Source: Salinithrix halophila
GTDB taxonomy: Bacteria; Bacillota; Bacilli; Thermoactinomycetales; DSM-45169
Length of the DNA: 64,000 nt
Direction: 5' to 3'
NCBI RefSeq assembly: GCF_042650125.1
Contig: NZ_JBHSAP010000009.1
Location: 186,001 to 250,000 of the forward strand
Positions 57,004-64,000 of the stretch are shown piece after piece. The position numbers and the translations under genes were made by a program. The first letter of the stretch is position 1. The number at the start of each line of letters is the position of its first letter. The notes beneath the pieces are model-generated. The model saw only the letters and a program-made list of their open reading frames with translations, did not search any database and was not told where the DNA came from.

Positions 57004-59940
57004 TTATCCTCCTTTCCGTTGCGTAACGAGGGGTGTGTAATCTTCCCGGTTCCACTTTTCCTCTACCTCGACCCCCGACCGAGGATTAGGGTGAGCCCGG
57101 CGGGGGTTCCCTACTTTCATAGGCGATTCCCCGCTTCGATTCAATACCTCCATCCGCACGGAAAGTTCTTTATAAGCGGGCGTTCGGGTATGCTTGTCAT
57201 GGTGACTGCCGGTGAGACGGTTGATCGCTCCTTCTCCAGCATCGTTCATGGGGATATAGAGTTCCTTGCCTTGCACCCGATCCGTGACCACCGCCCTCAA
57301 CTTGACTGCACCCCAAGGGGAGACGAGACGCACCTGAGCCCCTTCAGAGATCTGGCGTTCCCTGGCGAGATCGGGAGAGATTTCCACGTACGTCTTTGGC
57401 ACTTTCTCCTCCAACCCCGGAACGCGCTGAGTCATGTTCCCTTCATGAAAATGCTCCAACATGCGGCCATTGTTTAGATGCAAATCGTATTCCTCGGAAA
57501 ACCGTAAGGGTTCTGTCCAGGAGACGGGCAGGAAGCGGGCTTTTGCCCCTGGGCGCGGGAACCCGTCAGTATAGAGGAGAGGGGTGTCGCTTCCATCAAA
57601 ATGCACAGGCCATTGCAGGCTTTGATACCCATCCAGCCGCTCCCAAGTAACCCCTGCCATCAAGTCGGTCAGAGTGACGGCCTCTTCCAGGATCTCTTTT
57701 GGGTGGGAGTAATTCCAATCGGCTCCCATCCGGTTTGCAAGGTCGACGAGAATCTCCCAGTCGGGCCGGGAGTCTCCTAGAGGAGACAGGACCCGGCTCA
57801 GGCGCTGGATTCGGCGTTCCGTATTGGTGAATGTCCCTTCCTTCTCCAGACTTGGACTGGCCGGTAGTACCACGTCAGCGTATTTGGCAGTCTCTGATAA
57901 AAAGACCTCTTGCACGACGAGGAAATCGAGCTTTTCCAATGCACGGGTTACATGGCCAGCGTTGGCATCCACCAAGGCGATCTCTTCCCCCTTGAGAATA
58001 AGCGCCTTCAAATCGCCTTCATGAATCTTTTCGATCATCGTGAAATTATCGTAACCCGGACCCGTGGGCAACTCCTTTCCCCAAGCCTGGGCAAATTTTT
58101 TTCGGATGGATTCATCCGCCACGCTCTGGTAGCCGGGGAGAAGATCCGGGGCACAACCAAAATCGCCGGCTCCCTGGACATTATTGTGGCCCCGCAAAGG
58201 ATACACACCGGTGCCGGGACGGCCCACCTGTCCTGTCGCCAACGCCAGGTTGCAGATGGCGGCACTTGTTTCGCTTCCCCCTGTGTGCTGGGTCACTCCC
58301 ATCGCCCACAAAAAGCAGACCCGGTCGGCGTCTCGGATCATTCGGGCAACCCGCTCCAGTTCCGTGCGGGAAACCCCTGTGATTTCTTCTGCGTATTCCA
58401 CCGTATAGGGAGCGAGGGATTCCTTCCAGTCTGATAAACCCTCCACCCAACGGTCGACGAAGGCTTCGTCATGCCAGCCACGGTCGAGAAGAATGTTCGA
58501 CACGGCGGCCAACCAGACCAGATCCGTTCCGGGAGCGGGTTTTACCCACAGATCCGCCCGGGCAGCCAAATCATTTTTGCGGATGTCCCCCACCAGTAAT
58601 TTTTGTCCCCGCATCTTCTGAGCTCGGCGAATCCGCGTGGATAACACAGGGTGGGATTCCGCTGGATTGGCTCCGATCACCACCACCAGGTCGGCACGAG
58701 CAATATCAGTGATCGACCCACTGTCTCCTCCGTACCCCATGGTGTTACGCATCGCCCAAGTGGCCGGCGACTGGCAATAACGGGAACAGTTATCGATGTT
58801 GTTGGTCCCGATCACGGAACGGGCAAACTTCTGCATCAGGTAGTTCTCTTCGTTGGTACATTTGGAGGAGGCGATACAGGCGATCGCATCGGGGCCATGC
58901 GATTCCCGAATCTCGTCCAGACGCCCCGCCACTAGATCCAAGGCTTCCTCCCATTCCACATGAACGAAACGGTCCTCTTTTCTCACGAGGGGTTTTACCA
59001 ACCGTTCTGAGCTGTTAACAAAATCCCAGCCGAATTTTCCCTTCACACACGTAGAGATCTGATTGGCAGGTGCCTCCATCCGTGGTTCTACTTTCAGGAT
59101 CTTTCGATCCTTTGTCCAGACATCAAAGGAACAACCAACGCCACAATACGTACAAACCGTTTTCGTTTTGCGTACCCGTGCCTCCCGCATCTCCGCTTCC
59201 AGCTCCGAGACGGCGAAGATCGGACCATAGCCGGGTTCAACTTCCTTGGTTAACCGGATCATCTCCGTCAATGTCCCTTTTTCCAGGCCGGAAAGAAAGC
59301 CCGCCTCCCCCAGCATCGATTTTTCCATTAAGGCATTACACGGACAGACGGTGACACAGTGACCACAGGATACACAGGACGATTCACCGATCGGCACATC
59401 TTGATCCCAGACAACCCGTGGGGATACCGCTTTCCAATCGATGGACAAGGTCTCGTTGACTTGCAGGTTCTGACACGCCTCCACACACCGCCCGCACAAA
59501 ATGCACTGGTCGGGATCATAGCGATAAAACGGGTTGGAATGATCCTCTTCATAAGGCTTGGACACAAAGGGGTAACGCTGATGTTCCACACCCATCGCAA
59601 CAGCCGTGTTATGAACCGTGCAGTTGCCGTTATTGTTGTCACATACGGTGCAGTAAAGCTCATGATTTTTCAAGATCCGGTCCATCGCCTCATGCCGGGC
59701 AACCCGGGCAGCTCCTCCGGTCCGAATCTCCATTCCCTCTCCAATCGGTTCAGCACAAGCCCTCACCAAGCGACCATCCACTTCGGCGATGCATGTATCA
59801 CAAGTTTCAATCGGCCCCAATGCGGGGTGGTAACAGATGTGGGGATGGTTCTCCTCCACCCGGAGGATCGTTTCCAATACCGAGTCCTCTTCCCCCGCCC
59901 GAACCGAGCAGCCGTTTACCCGTACTTCGATCCCTTTCAT
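57004..59940 (-). CDS. fdhA: Formate dehydrogenase alpha subunit, Cys-type (YrhE-like)
   Basis: The 978-residue enzyme oxidises formate to CO2. In order: a 2Fe-2S ferredoxin domain (Cys36, 47, 50, 62), a NuoG-like cluster site (His94, Cys97, 100, 107), two 4Fe-4S ferredoxin motifs (CILCGRCVEAC 146-156, CVSCGHCVTVC 189-199), the molybdopterin domain with its own 4Fe-4S site (Cys263, 266, 270, 298), and the C-terminal dinucleotide-binding domain (about 870-950). Cys389 in NCSRYCQSP takes the place of selenocysteine. ATG 59940 follows GAGAGGGGG. Electron acceptor unknown; the cell must make molybdopterin. Confidence 0.94.
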   Translation of the reverse strand: MKGIEVRVNGCSVRAGEEDSVLETILRVEENHPHICYHPALGPIETCDTCIAEVDGRLVRACAEPIGEGMEIRTGGAARVARHEAMDRILKNHELYCTVCDNNNGNCTVHNTAVAMGVEHQRYPFVSKPYEEDHSNPFYRYDPDQCILCGRCVEACQNLQVNETLSIDWKAVSPRVVWDQDVPIGESSCVSCGHCVTVCPCNALMEKSMLGEAGFLSGLEKGTLTEMIRLTKEVEPGYGPIFAVSELEAEMREARVRKTKTVCTYCGVGCSFDVWTKDRKILKVEPRMEAPANQISTCVKGKFGWDFVNSSERLVKPLVRKEDRFVHVEWEEALDLVAGRLDEIRESHGPDAIACIASSKCTNEENYLMQKFARSVIGTNNIDNCSRYCQSPATWAMRNTMGYGGDSGSITDIARADLVVVIGANPAESHPVLSTRIRRAQKMRGQKLLVGDIRKNDLAARADLWVKPAPGTDLVWLAAVSNILLDRGWHDEAFVDRWVEGLSDWKESLAPYTVEYAEEITGVSRTELERVARMIRDADRVCFLWAMGVTQHTGGSETSAAICNLALATGQVGRPGTGVYPLRGHNNVQGAGDFGCAPDLLPGYQSVADESIRKKFAQAWGKELPTGPGYDNFTMIEKIHEGDLKALILKGEEIALVDANAGHVTRALEKLDFLVVQEVFLSETAKYADVVLPASPSLEKEGTFTNTERRIQRLSRVLSPLGDSRPDWEILVDLANRMGADWNYSHPKEILEEAVTLTDLMAGVTWERLDGYQSLQWPVHFDGSDTPLLYTDGFPRPGAKARFLPVSWTEPLRFSEEYDLHLNNGRMLEHFHEGNMTQRVPGLEEKVPKTYVEISPDLARERQISEGAQVRLVSPWGAVKLRAVVTDRVQGKELYIPMNDAGEGAINRLTGSHHDKHTRTPAYKELSVRMEVLNRSGESPMKVGNPRRAHPNPRSGVEVEEKWNREDYTPLVTQRKGG

Positions 59941-60095
59941 CCTATGGCCCCCTCTCTCGAAAGAACGCCGCGAAAACAGGCGAAGCCCGTTCTCGCGGCG
60001 TCCGGTTTCCCATCCAACGGGGATTCAGCAACCGTAATCCACTGAGGGCCAAGGCCCCCGTCTGAGGCATCGGCCCGTTATTTGTATTTTCTTCA
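59941..60095 (-). promoter_or_regulatory. Structured 5' leader of fdhA with terminator-like hairpin
   Basis: The roughly 155-nt leader contains a strong hairpin CGCCGCGAGAAC/GTTTTCGCGGCG (about 60002-59964), followed by TTCTTTC, just before the ribosome site. Upstream are ACGGGG/CCCCGU and two mutually exclusive stems (GGAUU/AAUCC and AUCC/GGAU). This could be an attenuator or riboswitch. Alternatively a 42-codon frame (starting MPQTGALALSG) runs through the same DNA and stops one base before the fdhA ATG. I do not recognise an Rfam class. Confidence 0.45.
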
Positions 60096-60100
60096 TTTAC

Positions 60101-60140
60101 AGAATACCAAGGCCATCTACGGGGCGTCAAGGTAACCTTG
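60101..60140 (-). promoter_or_regulatory. Promoter of fdhA with overlapping palindrome
   Basis: Minus strand TTGACG (60130-60125), 18 bp, TATTCT (60106-60101). CAAGGTAACCTTG at 60128-60140 is a perfect palindrome with a one-base centre that overlaps the -35 edge, a candidate operator. Confidence 0.6.
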
Positions 60141-60180
60141 GTGAACTCCCATCCTGTCAACGTTCTTTTGTAAGGGTTTC

Positions 60181-61137
60181 TCAATACAATGACAATATTT
60201 GCTTCGCCCGATTCACCATCTTTTCACCCAGTTCATCCGGTTCGATAACCTTCACCCTCTCTCCCAATTGCAGAAGATGTCCCAGGGCGTCTTCTTCGGA
60301 AAGAAAATGGACGTTGAAAACCATCTTTCCGTTTCGAGTGAACGGGGAATCAATATGTTGGATGCGATTCCCCAATTTCTCTTGGACTCGTGCTACATGG
60401 CGTTTAGGTACCTTTACGATCACAGAATAGGCCTGAGAATGTTCATGTTCTAAACACCATTTTATCCAGTATTGCGCCAAATCGAACGCCTTGGGACAAA
60501 CAAACCGTTCACTCGTAACCTTTACGTATTGCACTTGAGAGACCCGATAGACATGGATATCCATCTCCGACGCAGTAGCTCCTACCATGTACCAAATGTT
60601 CGATTTTGCAACCAGACCATAAGGTCTTACAATCTGGGGCTGAAGGACCCTTCGGTTAAATGAATAAGTCAGTTGAATACACCGGTTTTCCCACATCGCG
60701 CTTTCAATGGCAGGAAGCCAGGGAACCGATTCTTTCTCTTGAAACCAGTGGACGGGGTCCAAATGAACCCGTTTATATAGTTGATCCGCTTCATGACGGT
60801 GCTTGACAGGAAGACCCTCTAGAATCTTTCGCAAAGCGGTCTCGAAATTTTTCCCCGCCCCCAAATCGATAAGGGGACCAGGCAAACGATTGATGAACAG
60901 ATCACGAATTTCGGCATGGTTTAAAAAGGACAACCGTTCCCTCAATTCCCTATTTAACAGAAATCCCCCCTGTTGGCCCCTAACCGCATAAATCGGAATC
61001 CCGGCCCCGTTAAGGTCATCGATGTCACGATAGATCGTTCTTTTCGACACTTCCATCCTTTCCGCCAACTGGTTAGCCGTCACCGGTTGATGACTATTGA
61101 GCATTAAGAGAATCCTTAAAAGCCGATCTGCCCTCAA
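60181..61137 (-). CDS. WYL-domain transcriptional regulator (HTH_11)
   Basis: The 318-residue protein has an N-terminal DeoR/HTH_11 domain (residues 4-50: ILLMLNSHQPVTANQLAERMEVSKRTIYRDI) and a WYL domain (about 140-215: IQLTYSF, RPYGLVAKSNIWYMVGATA), then a WCX extension. WYL domains bind nucleic acid or small ligands. TTG 61137 follows AAAGGAGGG. It is divergent from an EamA transporter over a perfect 31-bp inverted repeat. It probably controls the transporter and itself. Confidence 0.87.
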   Translation of the reverse strand: MRADRLLRILLMLNSHQPVTANQLAERMEVSKRTIYRDIDDLNGAGIPIYAVRGQQGGFLLNRELRERLSFLNHAEIRDLFINRLPGPLIDLGAGKNFETALRKILEGLPVKHRHEADQLYKRVHLDPVHWFQEKESVPWLPAIESAMWENRCIQLTYSFNRRVLQPQIVRPYGLVAKSNIWYMVGATASEMDIHVYRVSQVQYVKVTSERFVCPKAFDLAQYWIKWCLEHEHSQAYSVIVKVPKRHVARVQEKLGNRIQHIDSPFTRNGKMVFNVHFLSEEDALGHLLQLGERVKVIEPDELGEKMVNRAKQILSLY

Positions 61138-61154
61138 AAAGAACCCTCCTTTTT

Positions 61155-61185
61155 TTCAATGTTGACAGGAGGTGTCAACATTGAA
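61155..61185. promoter_or_regulatory. Perfect 13-bp inverted repeat, operator between WYL regulator and EamA gene
   Basis: TTCAATGTTGACA / TGTCAACATTGAA with a GGAGG centre. Each arm contains a TTGACA -35 hexamer, one for each direction, but no well-spaced -10 follows (best TAAAAT at 61189 is 21 bp away on plus). It is the only regulatory-looking element in the 86-bp spacer. Confidence 0.8.
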
Positions 61186-61223
61186 GCGTAAAATGAACCT
61201 AACTTATCCGAGGAGGCTTTTTT

Positions 61224-62171
61224 ATGTCCAACTTGCTGAAAATGGTTTTGGTAGCCATGTTTTGGGCTGGTTTGTATCCGATTGGTCATCATGCTACGGA
61301 AACGATGCACCCCATAGCCGTTGCCTTTTATCGCTTTTTGTTCACAACACTTTGCCTAATGCCCATTCTTTTTTGGAAAGAGAGGCACACATGGAAGATT
61401 CAAAAGAATGAGTGGGTCCCTCTTCTCCTCTTGGGCATGACCGGGATCTTCTCCTATAACAGCTTTTTTTTCATGGGACTTCAGTCGGCCGGCGCAGTGA
61501 AATCGGCTGTCATCATTGCAGCAATCCCGATGGTTACCACGGTTTTTACTCGTCTCCTTTATAAAGATCGATTAACCGTTCGCCAAATTATCGGGGTTAT
61601 CCTGTCATTTTCCGGAGTGATTTGCGTTGTTACCGAGGGAAACCTTCAAGGAATCACGCAAGTGAATACCGGTGATATATGGTTACTCGGTGCGGTACTC
61701 ACTTTTTCGATTTACACGCTTTTGGGCAAACGATTCATGGCAAGCATGTCTCCTCTAAAAACCACGACTTATGCCACCTTTTTCGGCACGATCTATTTCG
61801 CTTTTACGGTCATTTGGGTACGTCCACCTTCCATACAGACGTTTACACTTGGTCAATGGTCCGCTCTTTTGTACATGGCCATTTTCGCCACAGTTATCGC
61901 TTTTGTTTGGTGGAATGACGGTGTTTCAACATTGGGACCCGGGGTCACCGCTATTTTTCTCAATTTGGTTCCTGTTTTCACCTTCATCTTTTCCACGATC
62001 ACAGGAGAGCCCTTTCGCTTTATGCACCTTCTCGGAGCAGTGTGTGTGGTATGCGGCGTCAGTTTGACCTTATGGTTTGGGAGTAAAGAAGCGAAGCCTG
62101 ATTCCCTTAAACCTAAACCCTCCGAGAAAAACCAGCAACCATCCTTCACCCATGGATCTTCATCGATTTGA
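61224..62171 (+). CDS. EamA/DMT family transporter
   Basis: The 315-residue protein has ten spans in two EamA repeats: MFWAGLYPIGHHATETMHPIAVAFYRFL in the first and DIWLLGAVLTFSIYTLLGKRFMASMSP in the second, each seen as short pieces. It is a drug/metabolite transporter, probably an exporter. The Ser/Pro/Lys-rich C-terminal tail is cytoplasmic. ATG 61224 follows GAGGAGG. Its neighbour WYL regulator presumably senses its substrate. Confidence 0.87.
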   Translation: MSNLLKMVLVAMFWAGLYPIGHHATETMHPIAVAFYRFLFTTLCLMPILFWKERHTWKIQKNEWVPLLLLGMTGIFSYNSFFFMGLQSAGAVKSAVIIAAIPMVTTVFTRLLYKDRLTVRQIIGVILSFSGVICVVTEGNLQGITQVNTGDIWLLGAVLTFSIYTLLGKRFMASMSPLKTTTYATFFGTIYFAFTVIWVRPPSIQTFTLGQWSALLYMAIFATVIAFVWWNDGVSTLGPGVTAIFLNLVPVFTFIFSTITGEPFRFMHLLGAVCVVCGVSLTLWFGSKEAKPDSLKPKPSEKNQQPSFTHGSSSI

Positions 62172-62268
62172 GATGAACGACCCTTAACAAACAAAAAAAT
62201 TCCCCGTTTTACTCTCCCTCCATGCGTGGTAGAGAACAAGTAACCACATAGAAAGAGGGTGAATGATC

Positions 62269-62616
62269 ATGAAACCAATCGTGAAGGAGTTTCGAAACGA
62301 CGAAAAGTTGGTAGCAACGGTCAAGGATTTAGAAGCTCATGGCATCAACTACAAAGACATTTATATCCTCTCTCACGATGAGGAACGGACCAAACGGGTC
62401 GCTGATAAAGCGGATGCCAATACCGTCGGGATCCAGGAAATGGGCCTTGGGACCTCCGTCGGAAACCTCTTCAACAAAAAAGGAGCTGAGCTCCGTAACA
62501 AATTAGAAGAGCTCGGCTTCTCCGAACTGGAAGCGGATCACTACGAGGAACGCCTCGACCAGGGTGTCATCCTGCTGATGGTGACCGACCATGAACAGGT
62601 GAAGGAGATCTTCTGA
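62269..62616 (+). CDS. YflT-like general stress protein
   Basis: The 115-residue protein resembles the heat-induced YflT (general stress protein 17M) family: KEFRNDEKLVATVKDLEAHGINYKDIYILSHDEERTKRVA, GLGTSVGNLFNKKGAELRNKLEELGFSELEADHYE split in two, and GVILLMVTD. ATG 62269 is 9 nt after GAGGG; ATG 62263 touches that site. GTTTTA with TGGTAG 15 bp downstream near 62209 resembles a sigma-B promoter weakly. Confidence 0.78.
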   Translation: MKPIVKEFRNDEKLVATVKDLEAHGINYKDIYILSHDEERTKRVADKADANTVGIQEMGLGTSVGNLFNKKGAELRNKLEELGFSELEADHYEERLDQGVILLMVTDHEQVKEIF

Positions 62617-62665
62617 ATTGGACAGAAAATGAAGATACGCCATAAATGAATGATCGATAAAAAAT

Positions 62666-62707
62666 GCGGCCTCTTCCCGAATTCCCTGGGAAAAGGCCGC
62701 GTTTTTT
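62666..62707. terminator. Bidirectional terminator between yflT-like and monooxygenase genes
   Basis: GCGGCCTCTTCCC/GGGAAAAGGCCGC stem with T runs on both strands. Confidence 0.9.
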
Positions 62708-63936
62708 TATTGAATCGCCCTGAACCGGTCTGCCGCTACTTTCAGGGGTTGATCCCCCCAGGCGATCAGGTGCTGCATCCGATGGAAGAGCGGGGTACGG
62801 GCCAACCTGGGTAACAGCTGGCGTCGCAGCCATGCCTCTAGTGGGTGGCGTGTCCCCAACAGCCTAGCCTGCATCCGTTGCATCTGCTGAATTCGCCGGA
62901 TGGACGGACGGCGTTGGGCTTCAAAGGGGGTCAGCTTTTTCTGAGGAAGAATTCCCCTTCCTCCTGCCAATGCCTCAAGGATGATCGGATGGGCGACGAC
63001 AGCATCTTGGATCGCCAGACTATTCCCCTGGCCTGAAAAGGGGGAAGACGTATGAGCTGCATCGCCGATAATCATCAGCCCAGCCTCCGTCCAACGCTTT
63101 GCCCTGCCGCTGATAATTTGGAGGAGCGAACATTGGCTAAAGTCAGTTAATTCTCTTTCCAGGTGTTCTTTCAATCCGGGATCGACCGAGGAAAGCTTCT
63201 CCCTGAAAGCTTCAATCCCTTCTTTCTTTAGAACGGGGTAGCTTCCTTTGGGTATAAACCACCCCAGTTGAACCTGGTCAGGGTACATCGGGACATAGAT
63301 AAGCATTCCTTCCTCTTCCACTCGGAATTGCATGGGGATCTCTTTTTTCCGAGGAAGGGGGACAGAAAGCCATACGAGATCGAGCCGGTGCGGCTCCGTC
63401 CTTTGCGGAATTTCCGCTAACCTCCGGACGGTTGAATACCGCCCGTCAGCCCCAACGGTCAGCCGAGCACGCAGTTTCTCCTCTCCGGCCGCTGTCCGCA
63501 ACCGAACCCCTGCCGTCTTTCCCTCTTCCCGCAACAGGCCAATCACCTGGGTTCCTCCCCGGTAAGAAAAAGTGGGATAACGAGACGCCTCCTTGATCAA
63601 CAATTCAAGGAGGGGCGGCTGAGGCATGTTGATCCCATAGGGATAGTCGTCGGATAAACGATCCAGCCGGATTTCAAACAACCGCTGTCCCCTGTCGTAA
63701 AAACAAGGCCCTTTTTCTTTTCGATGACCAAGGGAAAGAATCGTTTCCAGGAGACCCATTTGGTGAAACAACTTTAACACGAGAGGTTGGAAAAAGTAGC
63801 CCCGGAATTCCCGAGACAGGTCTCTGTGCCGCTCCACGAGTACCGTCTTCACTCCACTTCGGGCCAATAGGTAAGCGAGAACCGTTCCACCGGGCCCCGC
63901 ACCAGTTACAACCACATCCGCATCCCACGATTTCAT
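62707..63936 (-). CDS. FAD-dependent monooxygenase (FAD_binding_3, UbiH/PHBH fold)
   Basis: The 409-residue flavoprotein has the Rossmann motif VVVTGAGPGGTVLAYLLARSG (pieces at residues 7-27), VGADGRYSTVRR (DG motif, about 175) and GDAAHTSSPFSGQG (GD motif, about 295). It hydroxylates an aromatic or terpenoid-like substrate with NAD(P)H. The substrate pocket part LVWLSVPLPRKKE is divergent. ATG 63936 follows GGGGAGGG; the extension to 63990 lacks a site. Single gene in the window. Confidence 0.87.
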   Translation of the reverse strand: MKSWDADVVVTGAGPGGTVLAYLLARSGVKTVLVERHRDLSREFRGYFFQPLVLKLFHQMGLLETILSLGHRKEKGPCFYDRGQRLFEIRLDRLSDDYPYGINMPQPPLLELLIKEASRYPTFSYRGGTQVIGLLREEGKTAGVRLRTAAGEEKLRARLTVGADGRYSTVRRLAEIPQRTEPHRLDLVWLSVPLPRKKEIPMQFRVEEEGMLIYVPMYPDQVQLGWFIPKGSYPVLKKEGIEAFREKLSSVDPGLKEHLERELTDFSQCSLLQIISGRAKRWTEAGLMIIGDAAHTSSPFSGQGNSLAIQDAVVAHPIILEALAGGRGILPQKKLTPFEAQRRPSIRRIQQMQRMQARLLGTRHPLEAWLRRQLLPRLARTPLFHRMQHLIAWGDQPLKVAADRFRAIQ

Positions 63937-64000
63937 CGGGTTCCCTCCCCAGAGAATTTGCTCCTCATCCCTTCTCCCTTTGCCCGGCAATCCCGTGCAA
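63937..64000. other. Window end: upstream region of the monooxygenase gene
   Basis: Only the ribosome site and the start of the leader are visible; nothing else can be called. Confidence 0.4.

Overview
The window is chromosomal DNA from a Bacillota (Firmicutes) bacterium of the order Bacillales. It carries a Bacillus-type gene set: yktB, speA with an SR1P gene beside it, the seven-gene comG operon, yqzE/aroK, ykuS, yutG, yjcG, ykoN/ykoP, nifZ-thiI, polY with a Gram-positive LexA box, and strong AGGAGG ribosome sites with many TTG and GTG starts. By eye the G+C is near one half, high for Bacillus. Together with the SEC-C, VanW, 3D-domain and small unknown proteins this suggests Thermoactinomycetaceae or a relative; that family assignment is inference. 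No phage, intact insertion sequence, CRISPR array or rRNA was seen. This is mostly core genome with short transcription units facing both ways and many rho-independent terminators.

Layout. 0-10 kb: yktB, speA, the SR1-type small RNA/SR1P gene, small conserved genes, LexA-controlled dinB, a PAP2 phosphatase, a four-tRNA cluster, yutG and yjcG. 10-20 kb: a P-loop kinase, an NSS amino-acid transporter, a SEC-C protein, two cell-wall or surface proteins (3D domain, VanW) and a cydAB-type terminal oxidase behind a Rex-like box. 20-29 kb: ispG, the aroK-yqzE-small gene-ykuS cluster, peptidases and a secreted family I.5 lipase. 29-33.5 kb: the complete comGA-GG operon on the minus strand. 33.8-38 kb: a TetR-GNAT-YitT-like operon and an NhaC antiporter. 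38-44 kb: a proline catabolism island (proline dehydrogenase, sigma-54 activator, P5C dehydrogenase, PutP) with two sigma-54 promoters and repeated upstream boxes. 44-50.6 kb: an exported nuclease, an amidase, tRNA-Gln, ykoQ/ykoN/ykoP-like genes and TerC. 50.6-64 kb: pterin dehydratase, rocB, nifZ-thiI, a LacI regulator, a Cys-type formate dehydrogenase with its DUF1641 partner and a structured leader, a WYL regulator facing an EamA transporter across a perfect inverted repeat, a YflT-type stress protein and a flavin monooxygenase.

How the genes work together. The clearest systems are proline use (uptake, two oxidation steps to glutamate, and a dedicated PAS sigma-54 activator), DNA uptake (comG pseudopilus), sulfur transfer for tRNA thiolation (NifZ to ThiI), respiration at low oxygen (CydAB) and formate oxidation. 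The most interesting non-coding signals are: the SR1 locus with a consensus promoter and CcpN/CcpA-like boxes; the sigma-54 promoters with 11-bp-period repeats; the hairpin that buries the yqzE ribosome site; the fdhA leader; the WYL/EamA operator; and orphan terminators near 7.43 kb and 46.89 kb that imply unannotated short transcripts.
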